Positions 17,225 through 25,948 of a stretch of DNA of 64,000 nucleotides are shown one piece after another. Position 1 is the stretch's first letter; the number at the start of each line of letters is the position of its first letter. The position numbers and the translations under genes were made by a program. The DNA comes from Flavobacteriaceae bacterium (GTDB taxonomy: Bacteria; Bacteroidota; Bacteroidia; Flavobacteriales; Flavobacteriaceae): NCBI GenBank assembly GCA_028284745.1, contig JANQRC010000064.1, forward strand, positions 1 through 64,000. The letters run 5' to 3'. The notes below the pieces were generated by a model. That model did not search any database. It was not told the DNA's origin and was given only the letters and a program-made list of their open reading frames with translations.

Positions 17225-18727
17225 ATGATCAAGAATTACCTGACCTTCGACGAGCAATTTGGCGAGCTCTTCCTTGCGATACATGAGGCCAACATCTTTG
17301 AAGATTCGAAGACCGTAGTAGACCTTGTTCCATTGCAAGTGCCAGAAAAGACCCTTCAGGAATACCATGCCGAGAAGGACCGTGCAGATTTTAGTCTGGT
17401 TGAGTTCGTTCAGAATAACTTTGCCATTCCAAAGGCGAAGACCACCAGTTTTGAATCTGATACAAGCATGTCGGTGATAGCCCATTGCAAACGACTCTGG
17501 CCCCACCTAAAACGACAGGCCGACCAAAAAGTTGAAGGCAGTTCGTTGATCCCCTTGCCAAATCCTTACATTGTACCAGGCGGACGTTTTGCCGAGATCT
17601 ATTATTGGGACAGTTTTTTTACGATGCAGGGACTTGTAAAAAGTGGCGAATTAGACCTTGTGAGGCACATGGTAAATAATTTTGCGCACCTGATCGATGA
17701 GCTAGGTTTTATTCCCAATGGCAACAGAACCTATTTTCATACACGCTCACAACCTCCCTTTTTTAGTCTAATGATCAGGCTTCTAGCGAATGCAACTGAT
17801 GATAAAAGCCTCTGGGAATACTATATCACTCCGTTAGAGAAAGAATATGCCTTCTGGATGTATGGTCAGAAAGAATTAAATCCAGGTCAAGAAAAATACC
17901 ATTTGGTACGATTTTCCGATGGCACCTATCTGAACCGCTACTACAGCTTTAGTGACAAGCCACGTGAAGAATCTTATAAAGAAGACATCGAGCTGGCAGC
18001 ACACCTTCCGGAAGAAGACAGACAACAACTATACAAAGAATTGCGCGCAGGCGCAGAATCTGGTTGGGACTACTCAGCAAGATGGCAGACCGACCAAGAC
18101 GATCTGGCATCGATACGAATACTCTCATTGGTGCCAGTAGACCTAAATGTTTTGATGTATGCACTAGAGAAAAATCTTGCACGAGCATACAAAGGCATTG
18201 ACAAGAAGAAACGCAAGCAGTATAAAAAACTAGCTGAAGAACGAAAACATGCCATCAATAAACACTGCTGGTCTGGCAATCTCGAATACTATGGTGATCA
18301 CGACATCAAGGCTCATGACCTAAATCCTTTTAAGAGTTTGGCAATGGTGTTTCCCCTATATCAAAAGATAGCCTCAAGAGAACAAGCGAAAAAAATAGCC
18401 GAGATCATCAAAAAAGACTTCCTGAAACCTGGAGGCTTGGTAACCACACTTGCAAACAGTGGTCAGCAATGGGATGCCCCTAACGGATGGGCCCCTTTGC
18501 AATGGATCGCCGTAGCGGGCCTCAAGAAGTATGGCTATCATGATTTGGCTTCGACCATACAGGAACGATGGTTGTCCATGAATGGATCCGTTTTCGAACA
18601 AACAGGAAAGATGTTAGAAAAGTACAACGTTGTGGATCCAGACGGTAGCGTTGGCGGTGGCGAATATCCTGTTCAAGATGGTTTCGGGTGGACAAACGGT
18701 GTATACCTAGACTGGACCATTGATTAG
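17225..18727 (+). CDS. treF: Cytoplasmic trehalase (GH37)
   Basis: A 500-residue glycoside hydrolase 37 enzyme that splits trehalose into two glucose molecules. Both trehalase signatures are present: PGGRFAEIYYWDSFF at about residues 118-132 and QWDAPNGWAPLQW at about 415-427. The catalytic acid lies in ESGWDYSARW, and the C-terminal glycine-rich loop is GGGEYPVQDGFGWTNGV. No signal peptide is present, so it should act in the cytoplasm on imported or stored trehalose. It begins one base after the stop of the nuclease fusion gene and is surely co-transcribed with it, an odd functional pair. Confidence 0.93.
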   Translation: MIKNYLTFDEQFGELFLAIHEANIFEDSKTVVDLVPLQVPEKTLQEYHAEKDRADFSLVEFVQNNFAIPKAKTTSFESDTSMSVIAHCKRLWPHLKRQADQKVEGSSLIPLPNPYIVPGGRFAEIYYWDSFFTMQGLVKSGELDLVRHMVNNFAHLIDELGFIPNGNRTYFHTRSQPPFFSLMIRLLANATDDKSLWEYYITPLEKEYAFWMYGQKELNPGQEKYHLVRFSDGTYLNRYYSFSDKPREESYKEDIELAAHLPEEDRQQLYKELRAGAESGWDYSARWQTDQDDLASIRILSLVPVDLNVLMYALEKNLARAYKGIDKKKRKQYKKLAEERKHAINKHCWSGNLEYYGDHDIKAHDLNPFKSLAMVFPLYQKIASREQAKKIAEIIKKDFLKPGGLVTTLANSGQQWDAPNGWAPLQWIAVAGLKKYGYHDLASTIQERWLSMNGSVFEQTGKMLEKYNVVDPDGSVGGGEYPVQDGFGWTNGVYLDWTID

Positions 18728-18770
18728 TTCTCCTCAGCGGATCAATGCTTGAAAAATGGGATGGATATAC

Positions 18771-19433
18771 TTATTCTTTGACGATCACGACGGTGGCTTC
18801 AACGCCCGTGGAAAGATTCCATTGGTTCATCGAGATCATGTTTCCGTGCTCGTCGAACACCCTGAACTCTGCCGTATTGGGCCCTGACGAACCTTGATTG
18901 AGAGCAGTGAAGTCTATTTTGTTGAACCCCGGTTTTAGCTTCAACTTGAATCCTTTGGGCTTATTCGTAAGAAAGACTCTTTCTTTTTTCGTCTCTTCAT
19001 TCACAGCAATGCTCACTAGGTCACCGTCTTGATATTGATGGTCTCGCACAACGATCGTGACAAATTCACCATTGTTCCTGAAATCACCAAAGTATTGTGT
19101 GGTCTGTGATCCTAGGCGCTTGTTCTCATCATCGTTGGTCCCCTTTGGCAAGTTGCCCTCAAGACGTTTCATGAAGAGGTCATTTTCATTGGCAAATCGC
19201 TCTCTTGGCTCCATAGAGACCTGGGTGTCTGGCGACAGGTCGATAGACGCATCATTGGTTTCTTCATTGAACTTGAAGTTGGGGAAATCTGATGTAGATG
19301 TTGTGTCATCGCCAGGAATCTCCAGCTTGAAGTCGTTTGACCTAGAAGTGTCTATGACGACCGTTTGTGGCTGATCCTGTGCAAGAGCAGCAAGCGTCAA
19401 CATAAGCAGACAGGCCGTGAAAATATTCTTCAT
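18771..19433 (-). CDS. Secreted protein of unknown function
   Basis: A 220-residue protein beginning with a signal peptide (MKNIFTACLLMLTLAALAQ, cleavage probably after LAQ). The ATG at 19433 starts this peptide; the frame is open to 19445 with extra Met codons that are less likely. The mature part is Asp/Asn/Thr-rich for 90 residues, then has a compact beta domain (FVTIVVRDHQYQDGDLVSI, GFKLKLKPGFNKIDFTALNQG, AEFRVFDEHGNMIS). The latter pattern occurs in a flavobacterial family of unknown function; I cannot name it. It is probably periplasmic. A terminator lies between it and the upstream gene, so it has its own promoter. Confidence 0.65.
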   Translation of the reverse strand: MKNIFTACLLMLTLAALAQDQPQTVVIDTSRSNDFKLEIPGDDTTSTSDFPNFKFNEETNDASIDLSPDTQVSMEPRERFANENDLFMKRLEGNLPKGTNDDENKRLGSQTTQYFGDFRNNGEFVTIVVRDHQYQDGDLVSIAVNEETKKERVFLTNKPKGFKLKLKPGFNKIDFTALNQGSSGPNTAEFRVFDEHGNMISMNQWNLSTGVEATVVIVKE

Positions 19434-19495
19434 ACAAGACATCATGGCGTAAAACTATGAAACATCAACTAAAATCATGCCAATAAACCGTTAAT

Positions 19496-19523
19496 AATAA
19501 AAAAGTCGAACATTCTGTTCGAC
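19496..19523 (-). terminator. Rho-independent terminator after the CarboxypepD_reg protein gene
   Basis: On the minus strand, a perfect 7-bp stem (19505-19511 with 19517-19523, GTCGAAC/GTTCGAC) and a 5-base loop are followed by a run of U. It lies 31 bp after the stop of the gene at 19554-20837 and separates it from the next leftward gene. Confidence 0.8.
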
Positions 19524-19553
19524 CCTTTCATATACTTCTTCATGCGGTGGTTC

Positions 19554-20837
19554 CTAACTCCCACTTCGTTCTAACCGCTTGAGTTGTCTTTGTATTTTCT
19601 TGATGGCAGACTCAATAGACTTCTCAGGCTCTATAACGTTGTATTCTCCCCAGAAATCTGGGTCAGAGAATCCAGAAGCTTCATCACTTATCACTATGGT
19701 TGGCTTCAATCGGTCCTTTGGTCTGGCTACGATACCATTTGGATTTTTCTTCCAATCGGTAATGGCCATCTCGCTAGACAATGTATAGATGGAATTGAAC
19801 CACTTGCCTTTCTTCACTACTTTTAGCGAGAGCTGCACATTGCTATACCCATAGTACCACTTTCCATTTTTTTGGCGATAATCAACGCGATATGTAGCCT
19901 CTGTGGGATATACGTCGGTTCCTTTGGGCTTCTTCCTCACAAACCATCGACTGGCTTCAAGCCTGTTCTCAACATTCAGACTATATACAGCACTGGTAAG
20001 TGCTTTGGTGTTGGCGTCGATGTAAAGTGTGCCATAGTATCTAGGACTGTATATTTCATCCCGCTGCTTGAATTTCACAACATAGATAGGTTTGTCATTT
20101 ACTGTTGTATACCTATCAAATGAGAACTGATAGTCATCGATGCTTTCTTGATGGAAGATGTATTCTGGATATTTCATCATATCTACGAACAACGTAGTGA
20201 ACGGTCCGCCTTGCAGCTTTACGGCAATGGTGTCCAATCTCTTGTAATCTGTGTTCTTACGCGATTTATGCATAGATACGATATCTCTTCGCAATGATGA
20301 ATATGGTTGCTTATACACGTCGACCACCGCTTCGGTAAGACTTACATTCCGCTTTCTTTTTTTGATGGTCTCTCTATAGAAGGCAGTCATAAGTGTAGCC
20401 TCGTCTAGATTGTTGTCCTTGCGTTTTCGCAAGACCTCCCTCACCAAGGCCTTCGCATCTTTAGGAATTGCCACGTTTACAGCCGATAATTCTATCACAG
20501 AGATATCAAGGGTGATCCGAGTGTTGTTCTCTCTAAAATCTGTCAGAGGCACTTTTTTGGTCTGATAGCCAAGGAATGCTACTGTAACATCACCTGAAGT
20601 GATCTCGTCAGGGACTTTTAATGTGAATTCCCCTTCGTTGTTGGTAATGGTGCTGATGTTGGTGTCTCCCAAGGTCAACGAAGCAAAGACCAGTTCGTCA
20701 CCAGTATCGCTATCTACCACGGCACCTTTATATTCTTTGAATCTTCCTTGTTGGAAGAATGCATGGGCATTGTCAGTGGCCCCTATAGCAATGACAATGA
20801 AAAACAGGAATAATGAAGACACGTTTGAAGTTTTCAT
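19554..20837 (-). CDS. Carboxypeptidase-regulatory-like domain protein, exported
   Basis: A 427-residue exported protein. The signal peptide is about residues 1-27. Residues 35-115 form a CarboxypepD_reg-like beta sandwich (YKGAVVDSDTGDELVFASLTL, INNEGEFTLKVP, FLGYQTKKVPL), as in the plug-leading part of many Bacteroidota outer-membrane proteins. The rest (about 130-427) is a region found with this domain in DUF5686-like proteins, rich in Tyr and Lys, but it lacks a beta barrel long enough for an outer-membrane channel. The C-terminus is a Lys/Arg coiled segment. It probably sits in the periplasm or at the outer membrane. The function is unknown. Confidence 0.72.
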   Translation of the reverse strand: MKTSNVSSLFLFFIVIAIGATDNAHAFFQQGRFKEYKGAVVDSDTGDELVFASLTLGDTNISTITNNEGEFTLKVPDEITSGDVTVAFLGYQTKKVPLTDFRENNTRITLDISVIELSAVNVAIPKDAKALVREVLRKRKDNNLDEATLMTAFYRETIKKRKRNVSLTEAVVDVYKQPYSSLRRDIVSMHKSRKNTDYKRLDTIAVKLQGGPFTTLFVDMMKYPEYIFHQESIDDYQFSFDRYTTVNDKPIYVVKFKQRDEIYSPRYYGTLYIDANTKALTSAVYSLNVENRLEASRWFVRKKPKGTDVYPTEATYRVDYRQKNGKWYYGYSNVQLSLKVVKKGKWFNSIYTLSSEMAITDWKKNPNGIVARPKDRLKPTIVISDEASGFSDPDFWGEYNVIEPEKSIESAIKKIQRQLKRLERSGS

Positions 20838-21007
20838 GGCGAACTGTAGTGCAGATTAGTTGAAATAAATTTACGAATATAACAGCGAAATAGCGAATAC
20901 TTTAACAAAAGTATGAGATGAATATGAACTTGCTAAGCGTCTACTTTTCTGTCAAATTTTGATTGTCTAGTCGTTTATCATTACATTGTATTACTAACCA
21001 ACAACAA

Positions 21008-21439
21008 ATGATCATGAATTCAATAAGCAGCAAACCTCCAATTTGGTTTTGGATCATAAGTGTCGTCGCATTGCTTTGGAATGCCATGGGCGTAATGGCC
21101 TATCTGAATGAAAAATACAATTCAGAAGGTATGTTAGAGCAACTTACAGAAGCACAGAAAGAGTTGTTCTATGCCAGACCAGCATGGGTAACTGCTGCCT
21201 TTGCAATTGCCGTTTTTGTGGGTCTTATCGCATGTACTGGTCTTTTGCTCAGAAAGAAATGGGCGCGTCTTCTTTTTATTCTTTCCCTCTTAGGTGCATT
21301 GGCACAAAATCTATGGTATTATGTGCTTTCCGGAAATGATGATATGTCTTCTGCCGGACTTAGCATTGCTGTAATAGCCATCAGCATTTTCCTAGCATGG
21401 TTCGCAGGGAAAGGCATCTCCAAAGGCTGGCTAAGATAG
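21008..21439 (+). CDS. Small four-helix membrane protein
   Basis: A 143-residue protein with four predicted membrane segments: PIWFWIISVVALLWNAMGVMAYL near the start, WVTAAFAIAVFVGLIACTGLLL, WARLLFILSLLGALAQNLWYYVL and LSIAVIAISIFLAWFAG. The frame is open to 20963 through a TTG, but the ATG at 21008 (or 21014) lies just before the first helix and is more likely. Similar flavobacterial proteins are sometimes labelled sugar transporters without evidence; four segments and 143 residues do not support that. Monocistronic. Function unknown. Confidence 0.68.
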   Translation: MIMNSISSKPPIWFWIISVVALLWNAMGVMAYLNEKYNSEGMLEQLTEAQKELFYARPAWVTAAFAIAVFVGLIACTGLLLRKKWARLLFILSLLGALAQNLWYYVLSGNDDMSSAGLSIAVIAISIFLAWFAGKGISKGWLR

Positions 21440-21593
21440 CAGTGATTCAAAATGTAGGATTAATCGATATACTCAATGCGATTATTAAGAATCATATATC
21501 TGCTTTTTATTACACGTTGTGACGATATTTATTATTGTTAATAAATTGACAATCAAATAATTAGATTTTAACAGTACATCTCATCCTAGAACA

Positions 21594-21601
21594 TACTTTT
21601 G
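21594..21601 (+). promoter_or_regulatory. Candidate -7 box for the secreted nuclease gene
   Basis: TACTTTTG is a full match to TAnnTTTG and lies 16 bp before the ATG at 21617, giving a very short leader. No good TTG -33 element is visible at the standard spacing. Confidence 0.4.
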
Positions 21602-21616
21602 TAAGAAATTCATGGG

Positions 21617-23572
21617 ATGAGACTATTTCTTTCTTGCATATTTGCCGTGTTCTTTTTCACTTCCGAAGCACAAATTGTCATCAACGAGTTAGACGCTGAT
21701 ACCGAGGGCGCAGACTTGATAGAATTCATAGAGTTGTTATCTACGCCCAACTTCTCCCTGGACGGGCACGTGCTGGTATTCTTCAATGGGTCCAGCAGTG
21801 GCGGAGACGCTAGTTACTTTGCCATAGACCTCGATGGAGCAGTGACAGATGCCAATGGTATTCTTTTGATAGGAAGCGCTAATGTATCGCCCGTACCACA
21901 AGTGTTGATATCTGCCAATGTGATTCAAAATGGTGCGGATGCCGTTGGCCTTTATATAGGTAATGATTTTGACTTTCCGCAAGGAACACCGGCCACCACG
22001 AACAACCTTGTCGATGCTTTGGCCTATGACACCAACGATTCGGACGATACAGTGCTCATGGCACTTCTTGGGCTTACCGAGCAGATAAACGAAGCGCAAA
22101 ACGGAAATAAGGATTTTGAATCCATCCAACGCCTCAATGGTGGTGGTTACGAAGTGAAGTTCCCTACTCCTGGCCAATTGAATGATGGTAGCGGAATTGA
22201 ATTCAACGGCCTGTCATTCTCTACGACGATGTCAGAATATGGCGAAGGCGATACTTTTGACATCGTATTTGATACTGAAGAAGTTGTGACAAGTGACCTG
22301 AACTATTCATTCAGCTTGTCCAATGCTGGATTCAACACCTCCGACTACACCGGAAGCACATCCGTGACCATCCCGTCGGGAGGCAATACGGCTACGAGTA
22401 CGATACAGATCATCGATGATGCAGATAATGAAGGTGACGAGATCATGGTGATCAGTATTGGGGCACTTCCATCGGGTTTCAATAAACTAAACGACAATGA
22501 AGAGATCAGGGTCATAGACAATGACTTCACCTCGCAACCCTGGGGAAATCCGTTGAATCCCACCTATGGTCTTGTTGCCAGCACACAACCCGCTGCCTAT
22601 TATGATGCGCTCAATGGAGAATCTGGCGCAGAACTTGTACAAGCGATCCAAGATATAGTAGCTGATCGGTCTACAGTCAGGGCACAAACCTATGCAGACA
22701 TCATAGATATCTTGCAAGAAGCTGACCAAAGCCCTGAGAACAGCAACCAGGTCTGGTTGCTGTATACAGAACAACAAAGGGCAAAGATAGATTTTCAGAC
22801 CACTAGCAGCAGTATTGGAAAATGGAACAGAGAACATGTATATCCACGCTCCAGAGGAGGATTCAGTAGTATTGAAGCTGACGAAATTGCGGATGGCATC
22901 GACATCTATTGGACGACCAATGCTGATTCTCTGCGACACGGCAATTCTGATGCGCATGCCTTGCGTGCGGCAGACGGGCCAGAGAACAGCTCCCGCGGCA
23001 ATCAGGATTATGGTGAGTATCAAGGACCCACAGGAAATCTTGGCAGCTGGAAAGGCGATGTCGCCAGAAGTGTGTTCTACATGACCATTCGATACAATGG
23101 TCTTGAGGTAGTCAATGGAAACCCTGGGAATTCAACAGCTGGAGAATTGGGCGATCTGGCCACCCTGGTCCAATGGCATCGCGATGACCCGCCCGACGAT
23201 TACGAAATGAATCGCAACAATGTGGTCTACTCATGGCAGTTTAACAGAAACCCTTTTATAGACCTGCCAGACCTTGTTGAATATATTTGGGGGAACAATA
23301 TTGGTGAGGTATGGAATGATACGTTTTCTACGACAACTATAAATGCTTCCACAATTTCCATGTATCCGAATCCTGTCAAAGACCAACTATTTGTCAGCGG
23401 TTTGCGTTCGCAGGCAACTATGGAGATCTACAATACCATGGGGCAAATGGTCTCGACAAGGAACATAAAGGAAGAGGGTTCGATTCCTATAGAGGTGCCA
23501 GAGGGGCTGTACCTTGTGCGTCTAAAAACAGATACTGCGATCATCACTAAGAAAATTTATGTGATTCCCTGA
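21617..23572 (+). CDS. Extracellular endonuclease I with T9SS C-terminal sorting domain
   Basis: A 651-residue secreted DNase. Order of parts: signal peptide (1-18); a lamin-tail-like beta domain (about 20-170, starting IVINELDADTEGADLIEF); a Calx-beta-like module (about 195-300, ending IRVIDND); an endonuclease I domain (about 320-565) with the beta-beta-alpha-metal motif WNREHVYPRSRGGF and the substrate-side HGNSDAHALRAADGPENSSRGN; and a type A sorting domain (about 575-651) starting SMYPNPVKDQLFVSG and ending LKTDTAIITKKIYVI. It should be exported by the type IX system and may stay cell-bound. The likely role is degradation of environmental DNA for phosphate and nucleotides. Confidence 0.9.
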   Translation: MRLFLSCIFAVFFFTSEAQIVINELDADTEGADLIEFIELLSTPNFSLDGHVLVFFNGSSSGGDASYFAIDLDGAVTDANGILLIGSANVSPVPQVLISANVIQNGADAVGLYIGNDFDFPQGTPATTNNLVDALAYDTNDSDDTVLMALLGLTEQINEAQNGNKDFESIQRLNGGGYEVKFPTPGQLNDGSGIEFNGLSFSTTMSEYGEGDTFDIVFDTEEVVTSDLNYSFSLSNAGFNTSDYTGSTSVTIPSGGNTATSTIQIIDDADNEGDEIMVISIGALPSGFNKLNDNEEIRVIDNDFTSQPWGNPLNPTYGLVASTQPAAYYDALNGESGAELVQAIQDIVADRSTVRAQTYADIIDILQEADQSPENSNQVWLLYTEQQRAKIDFQTTSSSIGKWNREHVYPRSRGGFSSIEADEIADGIDIYWTTNADSLRHGNSDAHALRAADGPENSSRGNQDYGEYQGPTGNLGSWKGDVARSVFYMTIRYNGLEVVNGNPGNSTAGELGDLATLVQWHRDDPPDDYEMNRNNVVYSWQFNRNPFIDLPDLVEYIWGNNIGEVWNDTFSTTTINASTISMYPNPVKDQLFVSGLRSQATMEIYNTMGQMVSTRNIKEEGSIPIEVPEGLYLVRLKTDTAIITKKIYVIP

Positions 23573-23784
23573 GGTCCGCAAAATTCGATATTGAGAATAT
23601 GTATTCCTTTCCAAAAAAGTGAATGTTAAAGCTGTTAATCTTATAATAAAGGTCTTGCAGTTAAGGCATTGGTTGTTATAAATTCGATGAACTAATCTAA
23701 CAAACCAGGTCATGCAGTCGCTGTTATATCTTATTCTAGCATTTATCCTTTCCTTACTGAATAATCTATCAATACTTTTTTAGG

Positions 23785-24633
23785 ATGGAGGCTTCTTCAT
23801 ACTATTCAGATCCGCATTTCACAGTGTTCAAGGTTCCTGGATGGAGGGCTAAGTGGTATAAGTTTCTCTCGGTCGATATCTGGGGAAATGTTCCTAGCCA
23901 TCTTCAGCGCAAGATCTCAGCCTTCTATGCAACTATCTACGACCAACCATTGTCAAAAAGCTGGATCGTGCCTTACATAAAGCTCAACTATTCGGATAAG
24001 AACTATCTCGAAAAGTTTAAGCCTCCACATGGGAAAAGAGATTTCGAAAGCTTTCAAGACTTCTTTATTCGTGAGTTCAAGCAACTGCCAAGAAATGAAA
24101 ATCCGTCGATATGGCCTTGCGAGGGCTTGCTCTGTGACGAAGGAAAGGTGGCCAATGTCGCTACCAGCAAGGTGAAATCTGATGAACGTACCGTAGCAAC
24201 GATTTTTGGTGTGGCTGAAGGTGCCATCTCTCCAGCGTATAGCTTCACAAATGTTTTCCTTCACAATAAAAACTATCACCGTATACATGCTCCCGTTTCT
24301 GGGACCATTACGCGCATTCAACATGTACCTGGCGACCTGGTCGTCTTACGGCCATGGATCTACAAGCAAAACCCGTCGCTTCCTGCATTCAGAAACGAAC
24401 GGTATAATGTAGACATCACAGACCAAGAGGGTAAGGTCTGGTACCTGTCTATCGTTGGCGGACCTGCCGTTGGCACCATTGAATTATCACAGGACATGGC
24501 CATCGGGAAGAAGGTCAATAAGCTAGATGAAGTAGCTCTTTTCTACCTCGGCTCCACTTGTTGCATGGCAGCTCCATTCGCACCAAGGTTTCATAGCAAG
24601 AACACATTTGTAGAGGTGGGCGCCAGCTATTAA
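23785..24633 (+). CDS. psd: Phosphatidylserine decarboxylase
   Basis: A 282-residue pro-enzyme that makes phosphatidylethanolamine. The self-cleavage motif LGST is at about residues 255-258, where cleavage before Ser257 creates the pyruvoyl group and leaves a short alpha chain of about 26 residues. The Asp and His of the maturation triad fit CEGLLCDEGKV and NKNYHRIHAPVSG. The N-terminal 80 residues are longer than in the E. coli enzyme and resemble the PSD-like form of Bacteroidota. A 23-codon hydrophobic reading frame ends one base before this start. A small DUF3817 gene follows after 21 bp. Confidence 0.88.
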   Translation: MEASSYYSDPHFTVFKVPGWRAKWYKFLSVDIWGNVPSHLQRKISAFYATIYDQPLSKSWIVPYIKLNYSDKNYLEKFKPPHGKRDFESFQDFFIREFKQLPRNENPSIWPCEGLLCDEGKVANVATSKVKSDERTVATIFGVAEGAISPAYSFTNVFLHNKNYHRIHAPVSGTITRIQHVPGDLVVLRPWIYKQNPSLPAFRNERYNVDITDQEGKVWYLSIVGGPAVGTIELSQDMAIGKKVNKLDEVALFYLGSTCCMAAPFAPRFHSKNTFVEVGASY

Positions 24634-24654
24634 TTTTGCCGAAACTTTTTCTGA

Positions 24655-24942
24655 ATGAACTTATTGAAGATCTTTCGTGTAGTTGCCCTTCTTGAAGGGC
24701 TATCCTATATCTTACTGCTGTTCTTGGCTGTACCCATAAAATATATATGGGACGATCCCACATTCGTGAAGATGCTGGGCATGCCACATGGCATACTGTT
24801 CATCGTATACATCATCATGACGTTTTGGATAAGACCAGAGATGAGATGGAACACCAAGCAATTCTTGATGATCCTAGTAGCTTCTTTAATACCTTTCGGC
24901 ACCTTCTATATCGATAGGAGATTTCTCAGGATCGCAAACTAG
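24655..24942 (+). CDS. DUF3817 integral membrane protein
   Basis: A 95-residue protein with three membrane segments (FRVVALLEGLSYILLLFLAVPIKY, MPHGILFIVYIIMTFWI, FLMILVASLIPFGTFYIDRRFL). This is the DUF3817 pattern, including EGxSYxLLL near the start, GxxHGxLF in the middle and PFGTFxxDRRxL at the end. The function of the family is unknown. It follows psd by 21 bp and probably shares its transcript. Its last four bases overlap the 3' end of the convergent DUF72 gene. Confidence 0.85.
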   Translation: MNLLKIFRVVALLEGLSYILLLFLAVPIKYIWDDPTFVKMLGMPHGILFIVYIIMTFWIRPEMRWNTKQFLMILVASLIPFGTFYIDRRFLRIAN

Positions 24943-25829
24943 AATAGTGTCTTGGGCTGAACCAAGGTCTGTGGCACTTTCAATTGAATGGGAAGTGTTG
25001 CGTTCAATTTCTCTATCAAATATGCCGAAAGTAGAGGCGACGCCAGTTCAAGGTTTTGGTGCACAAAGAAATGTATCTTGCGCAATCCCTGCTTGTACCA
25101 TTCATTCAACCGCCCTGCCCAGTCGTCTAAACGAGCATAGTCACTATCATGGTTGGCTCCCACATACCTAATAAAAGCTTCATCATTGGTCAATCGCATG
25201 TGCATCAAGTCTCTCCTGCCCGCAGTGTCCACGAGTACGTTGGCCATGTTATTTTCCTCTAGAAGGTGATACAGTTCCTGTGCGACCCTCTCATCGTTGA
25301 ACCAGTCGGTATGCCTGAACTCAATGGCTAGCCTAAATTCCCTTGGCCATTTCTCAACAAAGGTCACTACTCTGTCCCAATTCTTCGGGCCAAAATTATT
25401 GTGCATCTGCAAGAAGATGGTTCCCAGTTTATCGTCTAGATTGCTGGCAGCGTCCAAATAGGCATCTACAAAGGGATACACCTTTTCATTCAACCTACGC
25501 AGGTGACTGATCTCTTGGGATAGTTTAGGGAAGAATTTGAAATCATCAGGCGTCTTGTCATACCATTTTGCAAACTGCTCAGGCGGAAAGATGCGATAAA
25601 AGGTCGCATTCAATTCGATACAGTTGAATTGTGTCGCATAATAGACCAGTTCGTCCTTGGTGCCCCTGGGATAAAAGTTCTTCAGGTCCTGGCGATTCCA
25701 TTTGGCACAGCCCACATATAACTGCAACGGTTCATCATCAAGCTGACTAAGCGACCTAGTGGTTTCTGGATGGTCGAAAGGGATCGTGAGATCAATATCT
25801 TCTGGGTTGTCTACCTTGCCAAACTTCAT
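24939..25829 (-). CDS. DUF72 family protein (YecE-like)
   Basis: A 296-residue TIM-barrel protein of the DUF72/YecE family. Typical stretches are LYVGCAKWNRQDLKNFYPRGT (about residues 37-57), FNCIELNATFYRIFPPEQFAKWYDKTP, FKFFPKLSQEISH, GTIFLQMHNNFGP, RLAIEFRHTDWF and MHMRLTNDEAFIRYVG. The fold is related to sugar isomerases and endonuclease IV, but no activity is established. Cytoplasmic. It is monocistronic and convergent with the DUF3817 gene, with a four-base overlap of the stop regions. Confidence 0.9.
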   Translation of the reverse strand: MKFGKVDNPEDIDLTIPFDHPETTRSLSQLDDEPLQLYVGCAKWNRQDLKNFYPRGTKDELVYYATQFNCIELNATFYRIFPPEQFAKWYDKTPDDFKFFPKLSQEISHLRRLNEKVYPFVDAYLDAASNLDDKLGTIFLQMHNNFGPKNWDRVVTFVEKWPREFRLAIEFRHTDWFNDERVAQELYHLLEENNMANVLVDTAGRRDLMHMRLTNDEAFIRYVGANHDSDYARLDDWAGRLNEWYKQGLRKIHFFVHQNLELASPLLSAYLIEKLNATLPIQLKVPQTLVQPKTLF

Positions 25830-25881
25830 AAGAAGGTGTTTTCATCAAAGATAAATCCATTTAATGAAATCTTAAAATTGA

Positions 25882-25911
25882 TTTGTTGGCTGTAACATTT
25901 TCGTAACTTGG
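25882..25911 (+). promoter_or_regulatory. Promoter of the LolA-like gene
   Basis: TTTG at 25882-25885 and TAACTTGG at 25904-25911 are separated by 18 bp, close to the Bacteroidota consensus TTG-N17-23-TAnnTTTG (one mismatch in the -7 box). The start codon is 37 bp downstream. Confidence 0.55.
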
Positions 25912-25948
25912 ATGTCTAATCGTTCATGAACAGAAAATTACTTCACAA

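Noticed and set aside
23470-23490. GGTTCGATTCC resembling a tRNA T-loop
   Set aside because: It is inside the sorting domain of the nuclease gene, and no cloverleaf can be built around it.
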